In this document: one piece after another, positions 7,195 to 16,372 of the stretch
How the letters are laid out: every line of letters starts with the position of its first letter
Position numbering within the stretch: position 1 is the stretch's first letter
Assembly: GCA_964551475.1 (NCBI GenBank)
Contig: CAZKCI010000076.1
Span: 1 to 60,967 of the forward strand
DNA from: CAZKCI01 sp964551475
Lineage (GTDB): Bacteria > Auribacterota > Erginobacteria > Erginobacterales > CAZKCI01
DNA: 60,967 bases
Direction: 5' to 3'
Made by a program: the position numbers and the translations under genes
The notes under the pieces: model-generated
The model's database searches: none
What the model saw: the letters and a program-made list of their open reading frames with translations, nothing else
Told to the model about the DNA's origin: nothing

Positions 7195-9492
7195 TCACTG
7201 CGGGCGGGGAGGGGGGGGGCGGCGGGGAAGGGTGAAGGTGAAGGACGACCCCTTTCCCGGCGCGCTCTCGGCCGCGATCGTCCCCCCATGGAGCTCGATC
7301 AGCTCCCGGGTGATGGCCAGGCCCAGGCCGCTCCCCCGCTCGCCCCCGGCCGGCGGCGGGCCGAACTGCTTGAACTTGGTGAAAAGCTCCGGAAGATGCT
7401 CCGGGGCGATCCCGATCCCGGTGTCGCTGACCCGGCAGCGCAGGCGCGCGGGAGTAGAACGGACCTCGACCGTGACCGTTCCCCCCCGGGGGGTGAACTT
7501 GAGGGCGTTCCCGACCAGGTTGATCAGGGCCTGCTCCAGCCGGTCCCGGTCGCCCTGGAAAGGGGGGATCCGGCCGGCCCTTTTCAGGTTCAAGGCCACT
7601 CCCCGCTTTTCGGCGTCCCCGCGCAGGCCGGCCAGCGTCTTCTCCGCCAGCGCGTCCAGCTGCACTGGGGCGCTGTGGAGAACGATCCGGCGGGATTCGA
7701 TGGCCGAGATGTCGAGCAGGTTGTTGATGATGCGGATCAGCCGTTCCGTCTCGCCCAGGGAGAGGGAGAGGACATCCCGCTGAGTCCGTTCATCGAGCTT
7801 TCCGGCCAGAATCTGGCTCACCCCCAGGCGGATGGAGGCCAGCGGCGTGCGCAGCTCGTGGGAAACCACGGACACAAAGTTGGATTTGATCCGATTGAGC
7901 TCCTCCAGCTCGCGGTTTTTCTTCTCCAGTTCGTCCTTGGCCCCTCTGAGCTGTTCCTCCGCCCGCTTCGGCTCCGTGATATCCCGGGCCACGCCGATCA
8001 GGGCGATGGGCATGCCCCGTTCGTCCTTCACCACCGAAGTGACCAGGGCGACGGGGAACTCGGTTCCGTCTTTCTTCAGGTTGAGGAGCTCGCCCGACCA
8101 GCCGCCCTGGAGCGTGGCCGGGAGAATTTCGCGCGTGATCTTCGGCGGGTTGCGGGGAGAGCGGATCTGGCTGATCGGACGGTTCAGAAACTCCGCTTCG
8201 GAATAGCCGTAGGTCTTGGAGAAAGCCGGGTTGGCGAAGATCAGGCGGTCCTCCCTGTCGGTGATGGTCACGGAGTCGCTGATGGACTTCAGCGCCTGGG
8301 CGAGCATGGTGAGTTTCTGGTCCGCCCGGCGGCGCTCGGTGATGTCCTTGACCAGGACCTGGATCAGCTCCTCTCCCCGCCAACGGAAGAGGGTGACGCT
8401 GAGCTCCACCGGAAAAATCTCGCCGCCGCGGCGGCGGCCTTCCGACTGGAAGAAGAGGAGGCCCCGGCGGCGCAGGTTTTTCAGGAGCCGGGGAAAATTG
8501 TCCGCGATCTTCTCCGGGACGACGTCCCGGATGGAGCGCCGGAGCATCTCCGCCCGGTTCCAGCCGTAGATGTCGCAGATCCGGTCGTTGACCGAGACGA
8601 TTCCCCCGGCCGGGTTGAAGAGGATCACCCCTTCCGGGGAGATGTCGAAAAGGCTGTGGTATTTCGCCTCCGAGTCCTTCAGGTCCTCCTCGGCGGATAT
8701 TCTTTCGCTGATGTCGGAGGCGAGGAGAAGGATGCCGTCCCGCCCGTCCGGAAGAGAGAACTTCTTGCCGCTCAGTCCCAGCCAGCAGGAGGAACGGTCC
8801 TTGCGCAGCCCCTTCAGCACCGTCTTCACGGTCCTCCCCGCGAGCAGGCGGTAGAGATGGCGCTCCCAGGCCGGCCGCGCTTCCGGGTGGACGATGTGGT
8901 GGAGGTGGAGCCCGATCAGCTCCTCGTGATTAAACCCGACGGAACGGCAGACGGCCGGGTTGGCCTCGATGATCTTGCCGGCGCGATCGGTGAGGACGAT
9001 CCCGCTGGGAGAGAGGTTGAAGAGGGTGCGGTAGAAGCGCGCGCTCTGGGAAAGCGTCTCTTCGGCCTGCTTCCGCGCGGTGATGTCCCGGACCAGGACC
9101 AGGACCTCGTCCGGTCCGCTCCGGGCCATCCGCGCTTCGCAGGTGAATGTCCGTTCCTCCCGGAGCAGACGATACTCGAAAGTCTGAGGCCGGCCGCCGG
9201 AGAGCGCCCGGCGGATATGGAGGAGGGTCGATTCGGCCACCTCGCCCGGCATCACCTCGCGGACGTTTTTGCCCAGGAAACGGGCCGGGGGAAGGGCGAG
9301 GTCCGCGTCGCGGTCCGCCTTGTAGGAAAGGAAGACTCCGGCCCGGCTCATCCGGAACATCAGGTCCGGGATCGCCGCCAGGAGGGCTTCGGTCCCGGTG
9401 TGGCTGTCCAGGCCGTTGCTAAAACGAGCGGGGATCATCTTCGTCCCCCGCTTCCGGCCGCCGGGCGAGGTCGAGGTGGTTGGTTTGGTCAT
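7195..9492 (-). CDS. Cytoplasmic multi-PAS sensor histidine kinase
   Basis: 765 aa and no membrane segment, so a soluble sensor. Four PAS/PAC units lie at about 30-140, 147-262, 265-385 and 388-510; the last three carry recognisable cores (FNLSPSGIVLTDRAGKI, FDISPEGVILFNPAGGI, ITDREDRLIFANPAFSKTYGY) and each ends in the DITERxxAE PAC signature. A coiled coil precedes the HisKA domain with H-box FVSVVSHELRTPLASIRLG, then HATPase_c with N-box NLVGNALKFTP, G1 DTGIGI and G2 GSGLGLAI. The ligand is unknown. The upstream single-domain response regulator is its likely partner. Confidence 0.93.
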   Translation of the reverse strand: MTKPTTSTSPGGRKRGTKMIPARFSNGLDSHTGTEALLAAIPDLMFRMSRAGVFLSYKADRDADLALPPARFLGKNVREVMPGEVAESTLLHIRRALSGGRPQTFEYRLLREERTFTCEARMARSGPDEVLVLVRDITARKQAEETLSQSARFYRTLFNLSPSGIVLTDRAGKIIEANPAVCRSVGFNHEELIGLHLHHIVHPEARPAWERHLYRLLAGRTVKTVLKGLRKDRSSCWLGLSGKKFSLPDGRDGILLLASDISERISAEEDLKDSEAKYHSLFDISPEGVILFNPAGGIVSVNDRICDIYGWNRAEMLRRSIRDVVPEKIADNFPRLLKNLRRRGLLFFQSEGRRRGGEIFPVELSVTLFRWRGEELIQVLVKDITERRRADQKLTMLAQALKSISDSVTITDREDRLIFANPAFSKTYGYSEAEFLNRPISQIRSPRNPPKITREILPATLQGGWSGELLNLKKDGTEFPVALVTSVVKDERGMPIALIGVARDITEPKRAEEQLRGAKDELEKKNRELEELNRIKSNFVSVVSHELRTPLASIRLGVSQILAGKLDERTQRDVLSLSLGETERLIRIINNLLDISAIESRRIVLHSAPVQLDALAEKTLAGLRGDAEKRGVALNLKRAGRIPPFQGDRDRLEQALINLVGNALKFTPRGGTVTVEVRSTPARLRCRVSDTGIGIAPEHLPELFTKFKQFGPPPAGGERGSGLGLAITRELIELHGGTIAAESAPGKGSSFTFTLPRRPPPPRPQ

Positions 9493-9588
9493 CGGGCTAA
9501 GTGATGAGGCGGACGGTCGACAGCTGGGGAAACGGTCTCCGGTCGGGCTATTGCCCAGACCAATGACCTAGCCCTTCCCCATCGACCG

Positions 9589-9987
9589 TTATTTCAGGTG
9601 CTTGCGGATCAGGGCCATCAGCTTGGCGGGGTCCTCGGTCTTGACCAGGTACTCGGCCGCATCCATCGCGAAGGCCTTGTCGAAGTCGCTCATCAGGTCG
9701 CGGGAGGAGAGGAAGATGACCGGTATCTTCTTGGTGTCTTCCCGGAACTTGATCAGCTCGCAGACCTTGAAGCCGTCGAAGCCGGGCATCTGGACGTCGA
9801 GGATGACCAGGTCAGGGCGGGACTGGCTGATTTTCGCCAGCCCCTCCTCCCCGCTGTAGGCGGCGTCGACTTCATAGCCTTCGCCCTGGAGGAGAAAGCG
9901 GAGCATGGCGACAAAGGACTGGTTGTCGTCGACGAGAAGGATCTTCTTGGCCCTGGTCGAAACGGGGGAAAGAGAGACGGGACTCAA
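9589..9987 (-). CDS. Single-domain response regulator (CheY-like receiver)
   Basis: 132 aa, one receiver domain and no output domain. Acidic pocket VDDN, phosphoacceptor Asp in DLVILDVQMPG, the Ser/Thr switch FLSSRD and the conserved Lys in YLVKTED are all visible. The usual Lys-Pro is Lys-Thr here, a mild departure. The start appears to be TTG (9987), since no in-frame ATG precedes the first beta strand. It lies 96 bp upstream of the PAS kinase on the same strand, so the two probably form a phosphorelay pair; output may be by protein-protein contact. Confidence 0.9.
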   Translation of the reverse strand: MSPVSLSPVSTRAKKILLVDDNQSFVAMLRFLLQGEGYEVDAAYSGEEGLAKISQSRPDLVILDVQMPGFDGFKVCELIKFREDTKKIPVIFLSSRDLMSDFDKAFAMDAAEYLVKTEDPAKLMALIRKHLK

Positions 9988-10384
9988 AATATCAACCGAC
10001 CTTTCTGCTCTGCCTGCGGTTGGGCGTGTCGTCTGACGCGAGGCCAGGGGACAACCGCCCGATTTATCCCTGCAGCCCCGAAGGATCTTCAGGGATAAAT
10101 CGCGCCATTATGCAGAACAGCCCAGAAATTGCAAGAGGCAATTTCGCCTTCAGGCCAAGCCGCACCATGACCGATCGGTAGATAGGTTGGGGTTAGGAAG
10201 TGAGCCTGGTGACTCAGTCGATGGGTTAGGGTTAGGAAGTGGGTTTGGTAAATGGGTTAGGTAGATGGTGTGGCTCAGCCAGGTCACACCATTAACCTGA
10301 CCCATCGACCAGACCCACTTCCTAACCCTAACCCATCAACCCTCATTGCCACCTAACACCCTGTCTTCTACAGGCATACCGTCT
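9988..10384. other. Intergenic region response regulator/tsaD: hairpin and W1 repeats, no gene
   Basis: It holds a 13-bp perfect stem at 10060-10072/10090-10102 (CGATTTATCCCTG and its complement) and the long W1 element described separately. No open frame with family character is present. The promoter of the response-regulator operon must lie here, but I cannot place it. Confidence 0.6.
10157..10336. repeat. Long inverted word-array W1 with an extra partial copy
   Basis: Arms 10221-10272 and about 10285-10336 are complementary at most of 51 positions, with a loop of about 12 nt. The arms read as words GGGTTAGG, GTTAGGAAGT, GGGTTTGGTAAAT, GGGTTAGGTAGAT, GGTGTG. A further partial left arm precedes it (10157-10220). 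Predicted RNA would form one very long hairpin downstream of tsaD. Confidence 0.9.
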
Positions 10385-11401
10385 TCAGAAAAGCCCTTCT
10401 CCCCACCGAAGTCCGGAATCGGCGTCAGCGGAGAAGTCATCGGTCAACCCCGCCCGGAGCCTCAAGAAGCCCACCCCCGCCACCATCGCCGCGTTGTCGG
10501 TGCAGAGGACCGGCGAGGGGATGAAGAGACGGGTCCCGCCGGGGGGGAAGGCCGCTTCGGCCCGCGAACGGAGGAGGCGATTTCTCGCCACGCCTCCGCA
10601 GATGACGACCGTCCGCGCCCCGGTCTCCTCCGCCGCCCGGCTCAGCTTCCGGATCAGGATGTCCACCACCGCCTCCTGAAAGGAGGCGGCCAGATCCGCC
10701 ACCTTGACCTCCCCTCCCCCCTCTTTTTCCTTCTCCAGCAGCAGGCGCAGCGCCGTCTTCATTCCGCTGAAGGAGAAATCGCAGTCGCCGCTTCCGCGCA
10801 TCCCCCGGGGGAGGGAAAAGCGCTTGGGGTTGCCCTTCGCCGCCGCGGCGTCGATCGCGGGGCCGCCGGGGAAACCCAGTCCCAAAAGGTTCGCCGCTTT
10901 GTCGAAAGCCTCGCCGGCGGCGTCGTCGCGGGTCTGGCCGATGACCTTCGCCTTCTCCCAGGACTCGGCCGCGATGAGCGAGGTGTGCCCCCCCGAGACG
11001 ACCAGAGCGACCAGGGGAAACTCGTACTCCGCCCCCTCCAGGCGGGGGGCGTAGACGTGGGCCTTCAAGTGATGGACGCCGAGGAGGGGCTTTTTCAGGG
11101 CATAGGCGATCGCCTTGGCCGCGCTCGTCCCAATGAGGAGCGAACCGATCAGTCCCGGCCCCCGGGTGTAGGCGACGGCGTCGATCCGTTCGAATCCGCA
11201 CCCGGCCTCCCGGAGTGCCTGGTCGATCAGGGGAAAGAGCGCCTCGAGATGGGAGCGGCTGGCGATCTCCGGAACGACGCCGCGAAAAGGCCGGTGAAGA
11301 TCGGTCTGCGTGAAAATCAGGTTGGCGACGATCCGTGTCCCTTCCTCAACCAGGGCCGCCGAGGTCTCGTCGCAGGAGGTCTCAATGCCCAGTATGATCA
11401 T
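10385..11401 (-). CDS. tsaD: tRNA N6-adenosine threonylcarbamoyltransferase
   Basis: 338 aa, usual length. Transfers threonylcarbamoyl from TC-AMP to A37 of ANN-decoding tRNAs with TsaB and TsaE. The opening IILGIETSCDETSAALV, the metal-binding HHLKAH (HxxxH), SGGHTSLI and the C-terminal CTDNAAMVAGVG are all present. The loop usually read YGGVVPE is FRGVVPE. The start overlaps the end of the upstream deacetylase gene by about 20 bp, which suggests co-transcription. Confidence 0.96.
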   Translation of the reverse strand: MIILGIETSCDETSAALVEEGTRIVANLIFTQTDLHRPFRGVVPEIASRSHLEALFPLIDQALREAGCGFERIDAVAYTRGPGLIGSLLIGTSAAKAIAYALKKPLLGVHHLKAHVYAPRLEGAEYEFPLVALVVSGGHTSLIAAESWEKAKVIGQTRDDAAGEAFDKAANLLGLGFPGGPAIDAAAAKGNPKRFSLPRGMRGSGDCDFSFSGMKTALRLLLEKEKEGGGEVKVADLAASFQEAVVDILIRKLSRAAEETGARTVVICGGVARNRLLRSRAEAAFPPGGTRLFIPSPVLCTDNAAMVAGVGFLRLRAGLTDDFSADADSGLRWGEGLF

Positions 11402-12527
11402 TATTTTCCCGCATCCCGGTCTCCGGCATTTTCGGAACTAAATCGGAGAGCGGCACGATCTGCACACCCTCCCCCGCCAACGCCGGAACTTCCCGAGCCA
11501 GGATCTCCAAGGTCAGCGGCCGGTAGTGGCCGATGGCGATCGCCCGGCCGTTCTTCAATGCCCGCTTCTTCGCCGCCTGGATCTGTTTGCGTATGAACTC
11601 CTCGGTATTTTCATGGTCGAGGAAAACGTCCCGAGCCACGGCCGCCACGCCGACCTCGTCCGCGATTTCCCCCGTCACCGTCCGGGGCGAGGTCAGGCTG
11701 TCCAAAAAAAAGAACCCGCGCTCGGACAGTTCTCCCAGGAATGCCCGCATCGGCTCGGTCATAAGCGTGAAGGCCGACCCCATGTGGTTGTTCACGCCCA
11801 CGGCGTGGGGGACGCTCAGGAGGTCGGTCCGGAGAATATCGGTGATCTCCTCGGGCGAGAGATCGTCCTCGATCCCCCCGGGGCCGAGGTCGAGATCGGG
11901 GTCGAGAGCGGAGAGGGGACAGTGGAGGAGCGCTTCATACCCGAGATCGTGAGCGCAGGCGTCCCATTCCGCGGTATGGGGGAGGCGGGGAAGAATAGCC
12001 AGGGTCAGGGGGTAATCCAGTCCGGCGAAGGCCGCTTCATTTCGGGAGACCCGTCCGACATCGTCGATGACCAGGGCCAGGCGGCCGGACACGGACTGGC
12101 TGAAGTCATAGCGCAGGATCGCTGAGGAAGACACGGCCAGGGCCAGGGAGGAGTGTCCGGACTCTCCCTCGACCGCCGGGAAACCGGCGGCGGACAGTCT
12201 CTCCCGGAGACGAGGCAGCAGGCGCGGGAGATAGGCGAGCGAAGAGAGCGGGAGCGTCTGGATGATCGTCGCCGGAACGCCCTCCCCCGCCGGCACAATT
12301 CTCCGTTCCTCCCAGACGACGGGGAGAAAATCGGCCAGGACCTCCCGGACGACGCCGTCCGCCCGTTCCGCCTCCGTCTCCCAGACGGGAGCGGCGGGGA
12401 TTTCCTGACGGCGGGCGCAGCCGGAGAGGAGGACGAGCGTGAGAAAACCCACATGGATCGGGGCTGAAAGCCCCTCCCACAATAATATCACTCCGTCTTT
12501 CTTCGTGTCTTGGTGCCTTCGTGGCAA
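11382..12527 (-). CDS. YibQ-like divergent polysaccharide deacetylase (lipoprotein; start uncertain)
   Basis: The catalytic-fold part (about residues 150-375) has the family markers LVIDDVGR, LPRLPHTAEWD, GVNNHMGSAFT, FLDSLTSPRT, RDVFLDH and IGHYRPLTLEIL of the divergent polysaccharide deacetylases (YibQ, COG2861). A lipobox LLSGC at about residue 36 points to a membrane-anchored envelope protein. The N-terminus is odd. The first 25 codons are built from two intergenic repeats (the GACACGAAG words and a GGGGCTTTCAGCCCC palindrome) and the outermost start is TTG without a clear Shine-Dalgarno. Other candidates are GTG 12491 and GTG 12452. Substrate unknown; possibly a peptidoglycan or surface glycan. 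It lies between ctpA and tsaD; divergent deacetylases often neighbour CtpA and EnvC in other bacteria. Confidence 0.85.
   Translation of the reverse strand: MPRRHQDTKKDGVILLWEGLSAPIHVGFLTLVLLSGCARRQEIPAAPVWETEAERADGVVREVLADFLPVVWEERRIVPAGEGVPATIIQTLPLSSLAYLPRLLPRLRERLSAAGFPAVEGESGHSSLALAVSSSAILRYDFSQSVSGRLALVIDDVGRVSRNEAAFAGLDYPLTLAILPRLPHTAEWDACAHDLGYEALLHCPLSALDPDLDLGPGGIEDDLSPEEITDILRTDLLSVPHAVGVNNHMGSAFTLMTEPMRAFLGELSERGFFFLDSLTSPRTVTGEIADEVGVAAVARDVFLDHENTEEFIRKQIQAAKKRALKNGRAIAIGHYRPLTLEILAREVPALAGEGVQIVPLSDLVPKMPETGMRENNDHTGH
12453..12526. repeat. P2 palindrome next to W8 words at a gene start
   Basis: A P2 palindrome (ATCGGGGCTGAAAGCCCC then TCCCACA, 12455-12482) is followed by W8 words (CTTCGTGTCTTGGTGCC, about 12500-12526). 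Together they occupy the 15-bp gap after ctpA's stop and run into the open frame of the deacetylase gene. Confidence 0.75.
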
Positions 12528-12541
12528 TATTCAGTTTCCGG

Positions 12542-14014
12542 CTACGACTCTACATCCGCCCCCTCTTCGAACTCGCGGTAGAGCAGGATGGACTTGAGCG
12601 TTTCCACCGCCTTGCGCAGCTGGGGATCGAGCGTATCCTCCTCCTTCTCCCCTTTCTTCCCCTTCAATCCGGTCAGGTCCTCGAAGAGATCGAGATCATC
12701 GTCGGAACCGGACGAGGGGGGCGTGATGGAGGGAACCGGCGAGAGGGCCGGGCTGGGCGCCGGAGTGGGGGCGGCCGGCGCCACGCCGTTCTTCTCCGCT
12801 TTCTCCTTCGCCTCTTTCTCCGCCTTCTCCAGGGCGAGGTATTTCTTCATCACGAAGGCCTTTTTCTGGGCATTGGTCATCTCCACCTCGATGTCCGGGG
12901 GGATGCCTTCGTCCTGGATCTTGCGGTGGGAGGCGGTGTAGTAGTGGCCGGTGGTGAGACGGATAGCCGAGTTGTCCCGGAGGGGCAGAACCGACTGGAC
13001 CGAGCCTTTTCCGAAGCTCTTGACCCCGACCAGGAGCGCCCGCTGGTTGTCGCGGAGCGCCCCGGCCACGATCTCCGAGCCGGAGGCGCTCCCCTCGTTG
13101 ATCAGGACGACCATGGGAATCTCCGGAAACTTCTCCCCTCCGGTCGCCTTGACCTCCATCTCCACCTGGTCGTTGCGCCCCAATGTCTGCACGATGATCC
13201 GGCCCGGGGGGAGGAAACAGTCGGCCACCGCGATCGCGCTGGAGAGGAGCCCGCCCGGGTTGTAGCGGAGATCGAGGATGAAGCCGCGGGGGTTCTCCTT
13301 CTTGATCGTCTCCAGCGCCTGGTTGAACTCCTCGGAGGTCTTCTCCTGGAACTGGGCCAGGCGGACGTAGCCGATCCCGTCCTCCACCATCCGGGTTTCC
13401 TTGACCGAGTCGATCTGGATCACGTCGCGGACGATGTCGACCTCTATGAGCTCCTTCTCCCCCGTCCGCAGAATGGTGAGATGGACGGAGGTCCCGGGCT
13501 TGCCCCGGAGCTTCTCCACCGCCTGGTTCACGGTGATGTTCTTGGTCGTATCCTCGCCGATCTTGACGATCCGGTCTCCGGGCTGCAGCCCCACCCGGCT
13601 GGCCGGGGTGTCCTCGATCGGCGTGATAACGGTCAGCATCCCGTCCCGGATGGTGATCTCGATCCCCAGCCCCCCGAACTCGCCCTTGGTCTCGACCTTC
13701 ATCTCCGTGTAGTCCTTGGGCTCCATGAACTGGCTGTAGGGGTCGAGCGATCCGAGCAGGCCGTGGAGGGCGCCGTAGATCAGCTCCTGGGGCTGCATCT
13801 CCTTGACGTAGTGCTTGCGGACGATCTCGATCACCGAGGCGAAGAGCTCGAGGTTCTTGTAAAGGCTGGCGGACTCGCCCCCGTCGGCGGCGGTCGGAGT
13901 GGGGACCGCCGACGGCGAGGCCGGGGGGGTCCCCTCCTGGGCCCGCAGGGGAAACAGGGGAACGATCAAACCGAAAGCGATAAACCAGATCAACAGGCGG
14001 GTGGCCATTCTCAT
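12542..14014 (-). CDS. ctpA: S41 family C-terminal processing peptidase with PDZ domain
   Basis: 490 aa. N-terminal signal peptide (ATRLLIWFIAFGLIVPLFPLRA), a helical segment, a PDZ domain (about 115-200, FGGLGIEITIRDGMLTVI), then the serine-protease core with the catalytic Ser in LINEGSASGSEIVAGAL and the general-base Lys in GVKSFGKGSVQSV. A C-terminal tail rich in Pro, Ala and Ser (about 400-450) looks disordered. CtpA proteases trim periplasmic proteins and regulate peptidoglycan hydrolases. A good Shine-Dalgarno (GAGGGAG) precedes the ATG. Its neighbour is the YibQ-like deacetylase, consistent with an envelope maintenance unit. Confidence 0.94.
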   Translation of the reverse strand: MRMATRLLIWFIAFGLIVPLFPLRAQEGTPPASPSAVPTPTAADGGESASLYKNLELFASVIEIVRKHYVKEMQPQELIYGALHGLLGSLDPYSQFMEPKDYTEMKVETKGEFGGLGIEITIRDGMLTVITPIEDTPASRVGLQPGDRIVKIGEDTTKNITVNQAVEKLRGKPGTSVHLTILRTGEKELIEVDIVRDVIQIDSVKETRMVEDGIGYVRLAQFQEKTSEEFNQALETIKKENPRGFILDLRYNPGGLLSSAIAVADCFLPPGRIIVQTLGRNDQVEMEVKATGGEKFPEIPMVVLINEGSASGSEIVAGALRDNQRALLVGVKSFGKGSVQSVLPLRDNSAIRLTTGHYYTASHRKIQDEGIPPDIEVEMTNAQKKAFVMKKYLALEKAEKEAKEKAEKNGVAPAAPTPAPSPALSPVPSITPPSSGSDDDLDLFEDLTGLKGKKGEKEEDTLDPQLRKAVETLKSILLYREFEEGADVES

Positions 14015-14124
14015 CGATCTCCCTCTTTAAAATCGGTCCCGGCTTTAGGCCGGGCGCGGGTTTAAAATTGTGCTGTGCCTATCTTTCGTGTGGTGACGCC
14101 GCGCGCGCGCTGGACCGCGAATCA

Positions 14125-15069
<945 letters not shown>

Positions 15070-15091
15070 GTGGTCCCCGTTTTATTGATCA

Positions 15092-15133
15092 GGCCATCCC
15101 GATCGGAGGCTTAGGCATCCGATCGGGACGGCC
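15092..15133. repeat. Palindrome upstream of the UDP-glucuronate decarboxylase gene
   Basis: Arms GGCCATCCCGATCGGA (15092-15107) and its complement (15118-15133) with one mismatch and a 10-nt loop. It lies 23 bp before the start codon, on the side of the upstream gene's 3' end, so it may be a terminator or part of the 5' leader. Confidence 0.7.
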
Positions 15134-15207
15134 TGCAATATACCCTTCTGCTCCGGGGAGGTCAACCCTCTCCCGGAATTTCGAATCAGTCCAAGGCCAT
15201 CAAAACC

Positions 15208-15263
15208 GGCAGCCGCAGGCTTTAGCCTGCGCTTGCTCGCGCAGACTAAAGTCTGCGGCTACC
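15208..15263. repeat. P1 palindrome pair (GCCGCAGGCTTTAGCCTGCG)
   Basis: Two inverted copies of the P1 unit, AGCCGCAGGCTTTAGCCTGC and the variant with GACTAAAGTC, face each other across about 10 nt. Each half is itself a hairpin, so the pair can form a double-stem structure. Other P1 copies lie at 37448-37543, 41252-41275 and 52622-52665. Confidence 0.85.
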
Positions 15264-15296
15264 TCTTGCCGACAACAGGCTCCTAACCTATGCGCT

Positions 15297-16202
15297 CTAG
15301 AAACTGGCCACCGCTTTCAGCCAGTACATCGCTCCCCGGGGGCGGTTCTCGGCGAAGGTCTCGAACTGGGCCTTGGCCGTGAGGCTCAGGGACGGGCAGA
15401 CGCTGAAGAGGACCGAGGGGCCGACCGCGAAGACCTGCTCCTTGGAATCCTCGACCTCATCGCCGTTCTGCTCGTCGTTCTGCAGGCCGATCAGGTAGTA
15501 GCCGCAGACGCCCAGGCGCAGGTGGTCGAGAACGGCGAAGCCGGCGTTGTAGTCCAGGTGGAACTGCTGGCCGCACAGGTAGTCGGCCTTCCCCCCGGAG
15601 CCATCGTCGTCGTCCGTGTTCTTGGTGTGGATGTCGTACATCAGCTTCAGATCGGCGTTGAAGCCGGCGGGATGGATCAGGGACACGGCCGCCGCCGGCT
15701 CGAACGTCCAGTGGTTGTTCCCGATGCTGGCGAAGTCTTCCCGGTCATACTGTCCGGTGGGGGCGATGATGTCGAGCCCCGCCACGCAGTGGAAGAGGTC
15801 CGAGTGCCAGCCGAGGAGGAAAGGGGAGAAATACATGTCCCCCAGGCCGAACTGATAGTCGCTCGCGCCCAAATCCTTCACCCGGGCCGCCTGGTAGACG
15901 ACCGGTATCACCGCGTGCCAGGCCAGGTTCGCACCCAGCACTTCGATGTCGGAGACGTAGATCGGCCGCAGAACGTCGGCCAGGACGTCCAGCTCGAAGT
16001 CGAGGGGGACCTTTTCCCCGTCGGCGTCGCGCAGCTCGTCGGCGGTGTAGTAGGCGAGGTAGTCGATGAAGTGGAAGCCCGGCGGGGGGAGCGCCCCGGC
16101 GAAGTAGTCCTCCGTCCCCAGAATGGCGGAGGACTGGGCAAAGAGGGAGAGCGGGCAAAGAAGCGCCGCCGCTCCGATCGCCGCCACAGCCAATTTTCTC
16201 AT
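15297..16202 (-). CDS. SphA-like outer-membrane channel (phenol MetA-deg family)
   Basis: About 301 aa from ATG 16202, which has a perfect Shine-Dalgarno (AAGGAGGT) 5 nt upstream; the open frame extends 18 codons further without support. A signal peptide (KLAVAAIGAAALLCPLSLFAQ) is followed by alternating aromatic beta strands typical of a barrel and ends in a Phe (KAVASF), as outer-membrane proteins often do. Segments such as GTEDYFAGALPPPGFHFIDY, FGLGDMYFSPFLLGWH and LDIIAPTGQYD match the SphA/phenol-degradation meta-pathway family, proposed to admit aromatic substrates. It lies downstream of another porin and the PaaK/ACT genes. Confidence 0.82.
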   Translation of the reverse strand: MRKLAVAAIGAAALLCPLSLFAQSSAILGTEDYFAGALPPPGFHFIDYLAYYTADELRDADGEKVPLDFELDVLADVLRPIYVSDIEVLGANLAWHAVIPVVYQAARVKDLGASDYQFGLGDMYFSPFLLGWHSDLFHCVAGLDIIAPTGQYDREDFASIGNNHWTFEPAAAVSLIHPAGFNADLKLMYDIHTKNTDDDDGSGGKADYLCGQQFHLDYNAGFAVLDHLRLGVCGYYLIGLQNDEQNGDEVEDSKEQVFAVGPSVLFSVCPSLSLTAKAQFETFAENRPRGAMYWLKAVASF

Positions 16203-16290
16203 AGTGACCTCCTTGTTTTTTCTTCTTTGCCAGTTGGCAGCAATTATATCCAGCATGAGGAACTGGGAGATAGACTAAAATCTCCCCGGA

Positions 16291-16327
16291 AAGGCCGGGC
16301 GTGACCCGTGGGGTCACGCCCGGCCTT
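16291..16327. terminator. Perfect 17-bp hairpin between the two porin genes
   Basis: Stem AAGGCCGGGCGTGACCC (16291-16307) with a 3-nt loop and an exact complement (16311-16327). It sits between the porin stop (16365) and the SphA-like start (16202). The plus-strand side is followed by GTTCCTTTT; the minus-strand side by TCCGGGGAGATTTTAG, so a terminator or processing stem for the minus-strand transcript is plausible. Confidence 0.75.
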
Positions 16328-16330
16328 GTT

Positions 16331-16372
16331 CCTTTTAATCGTTCCGCGATTTCATGCGGAACGATTAAAAGG
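16331..16372. terminator. Second perfect 17-bp hairpin, overlapping the porin stop codon
   Basis: Arms CCTTTTAATCGTTCCGC (16331-16347) and complement (16356-16372) with an 8-nt loop. The TAA stop of the alginate-export-type porin (16365-16367) lies inside one arm. It stacks directly beside the 16291-16327 hairpin, with 3 nt between. Confidence 0.75.

Noticed and set aside
10221..10246. Telomere-like GGGTTAGGGTTAGG run
   Set aside because: Only two units occur, inside a longer hairpin arm whose other words are not telomeric.
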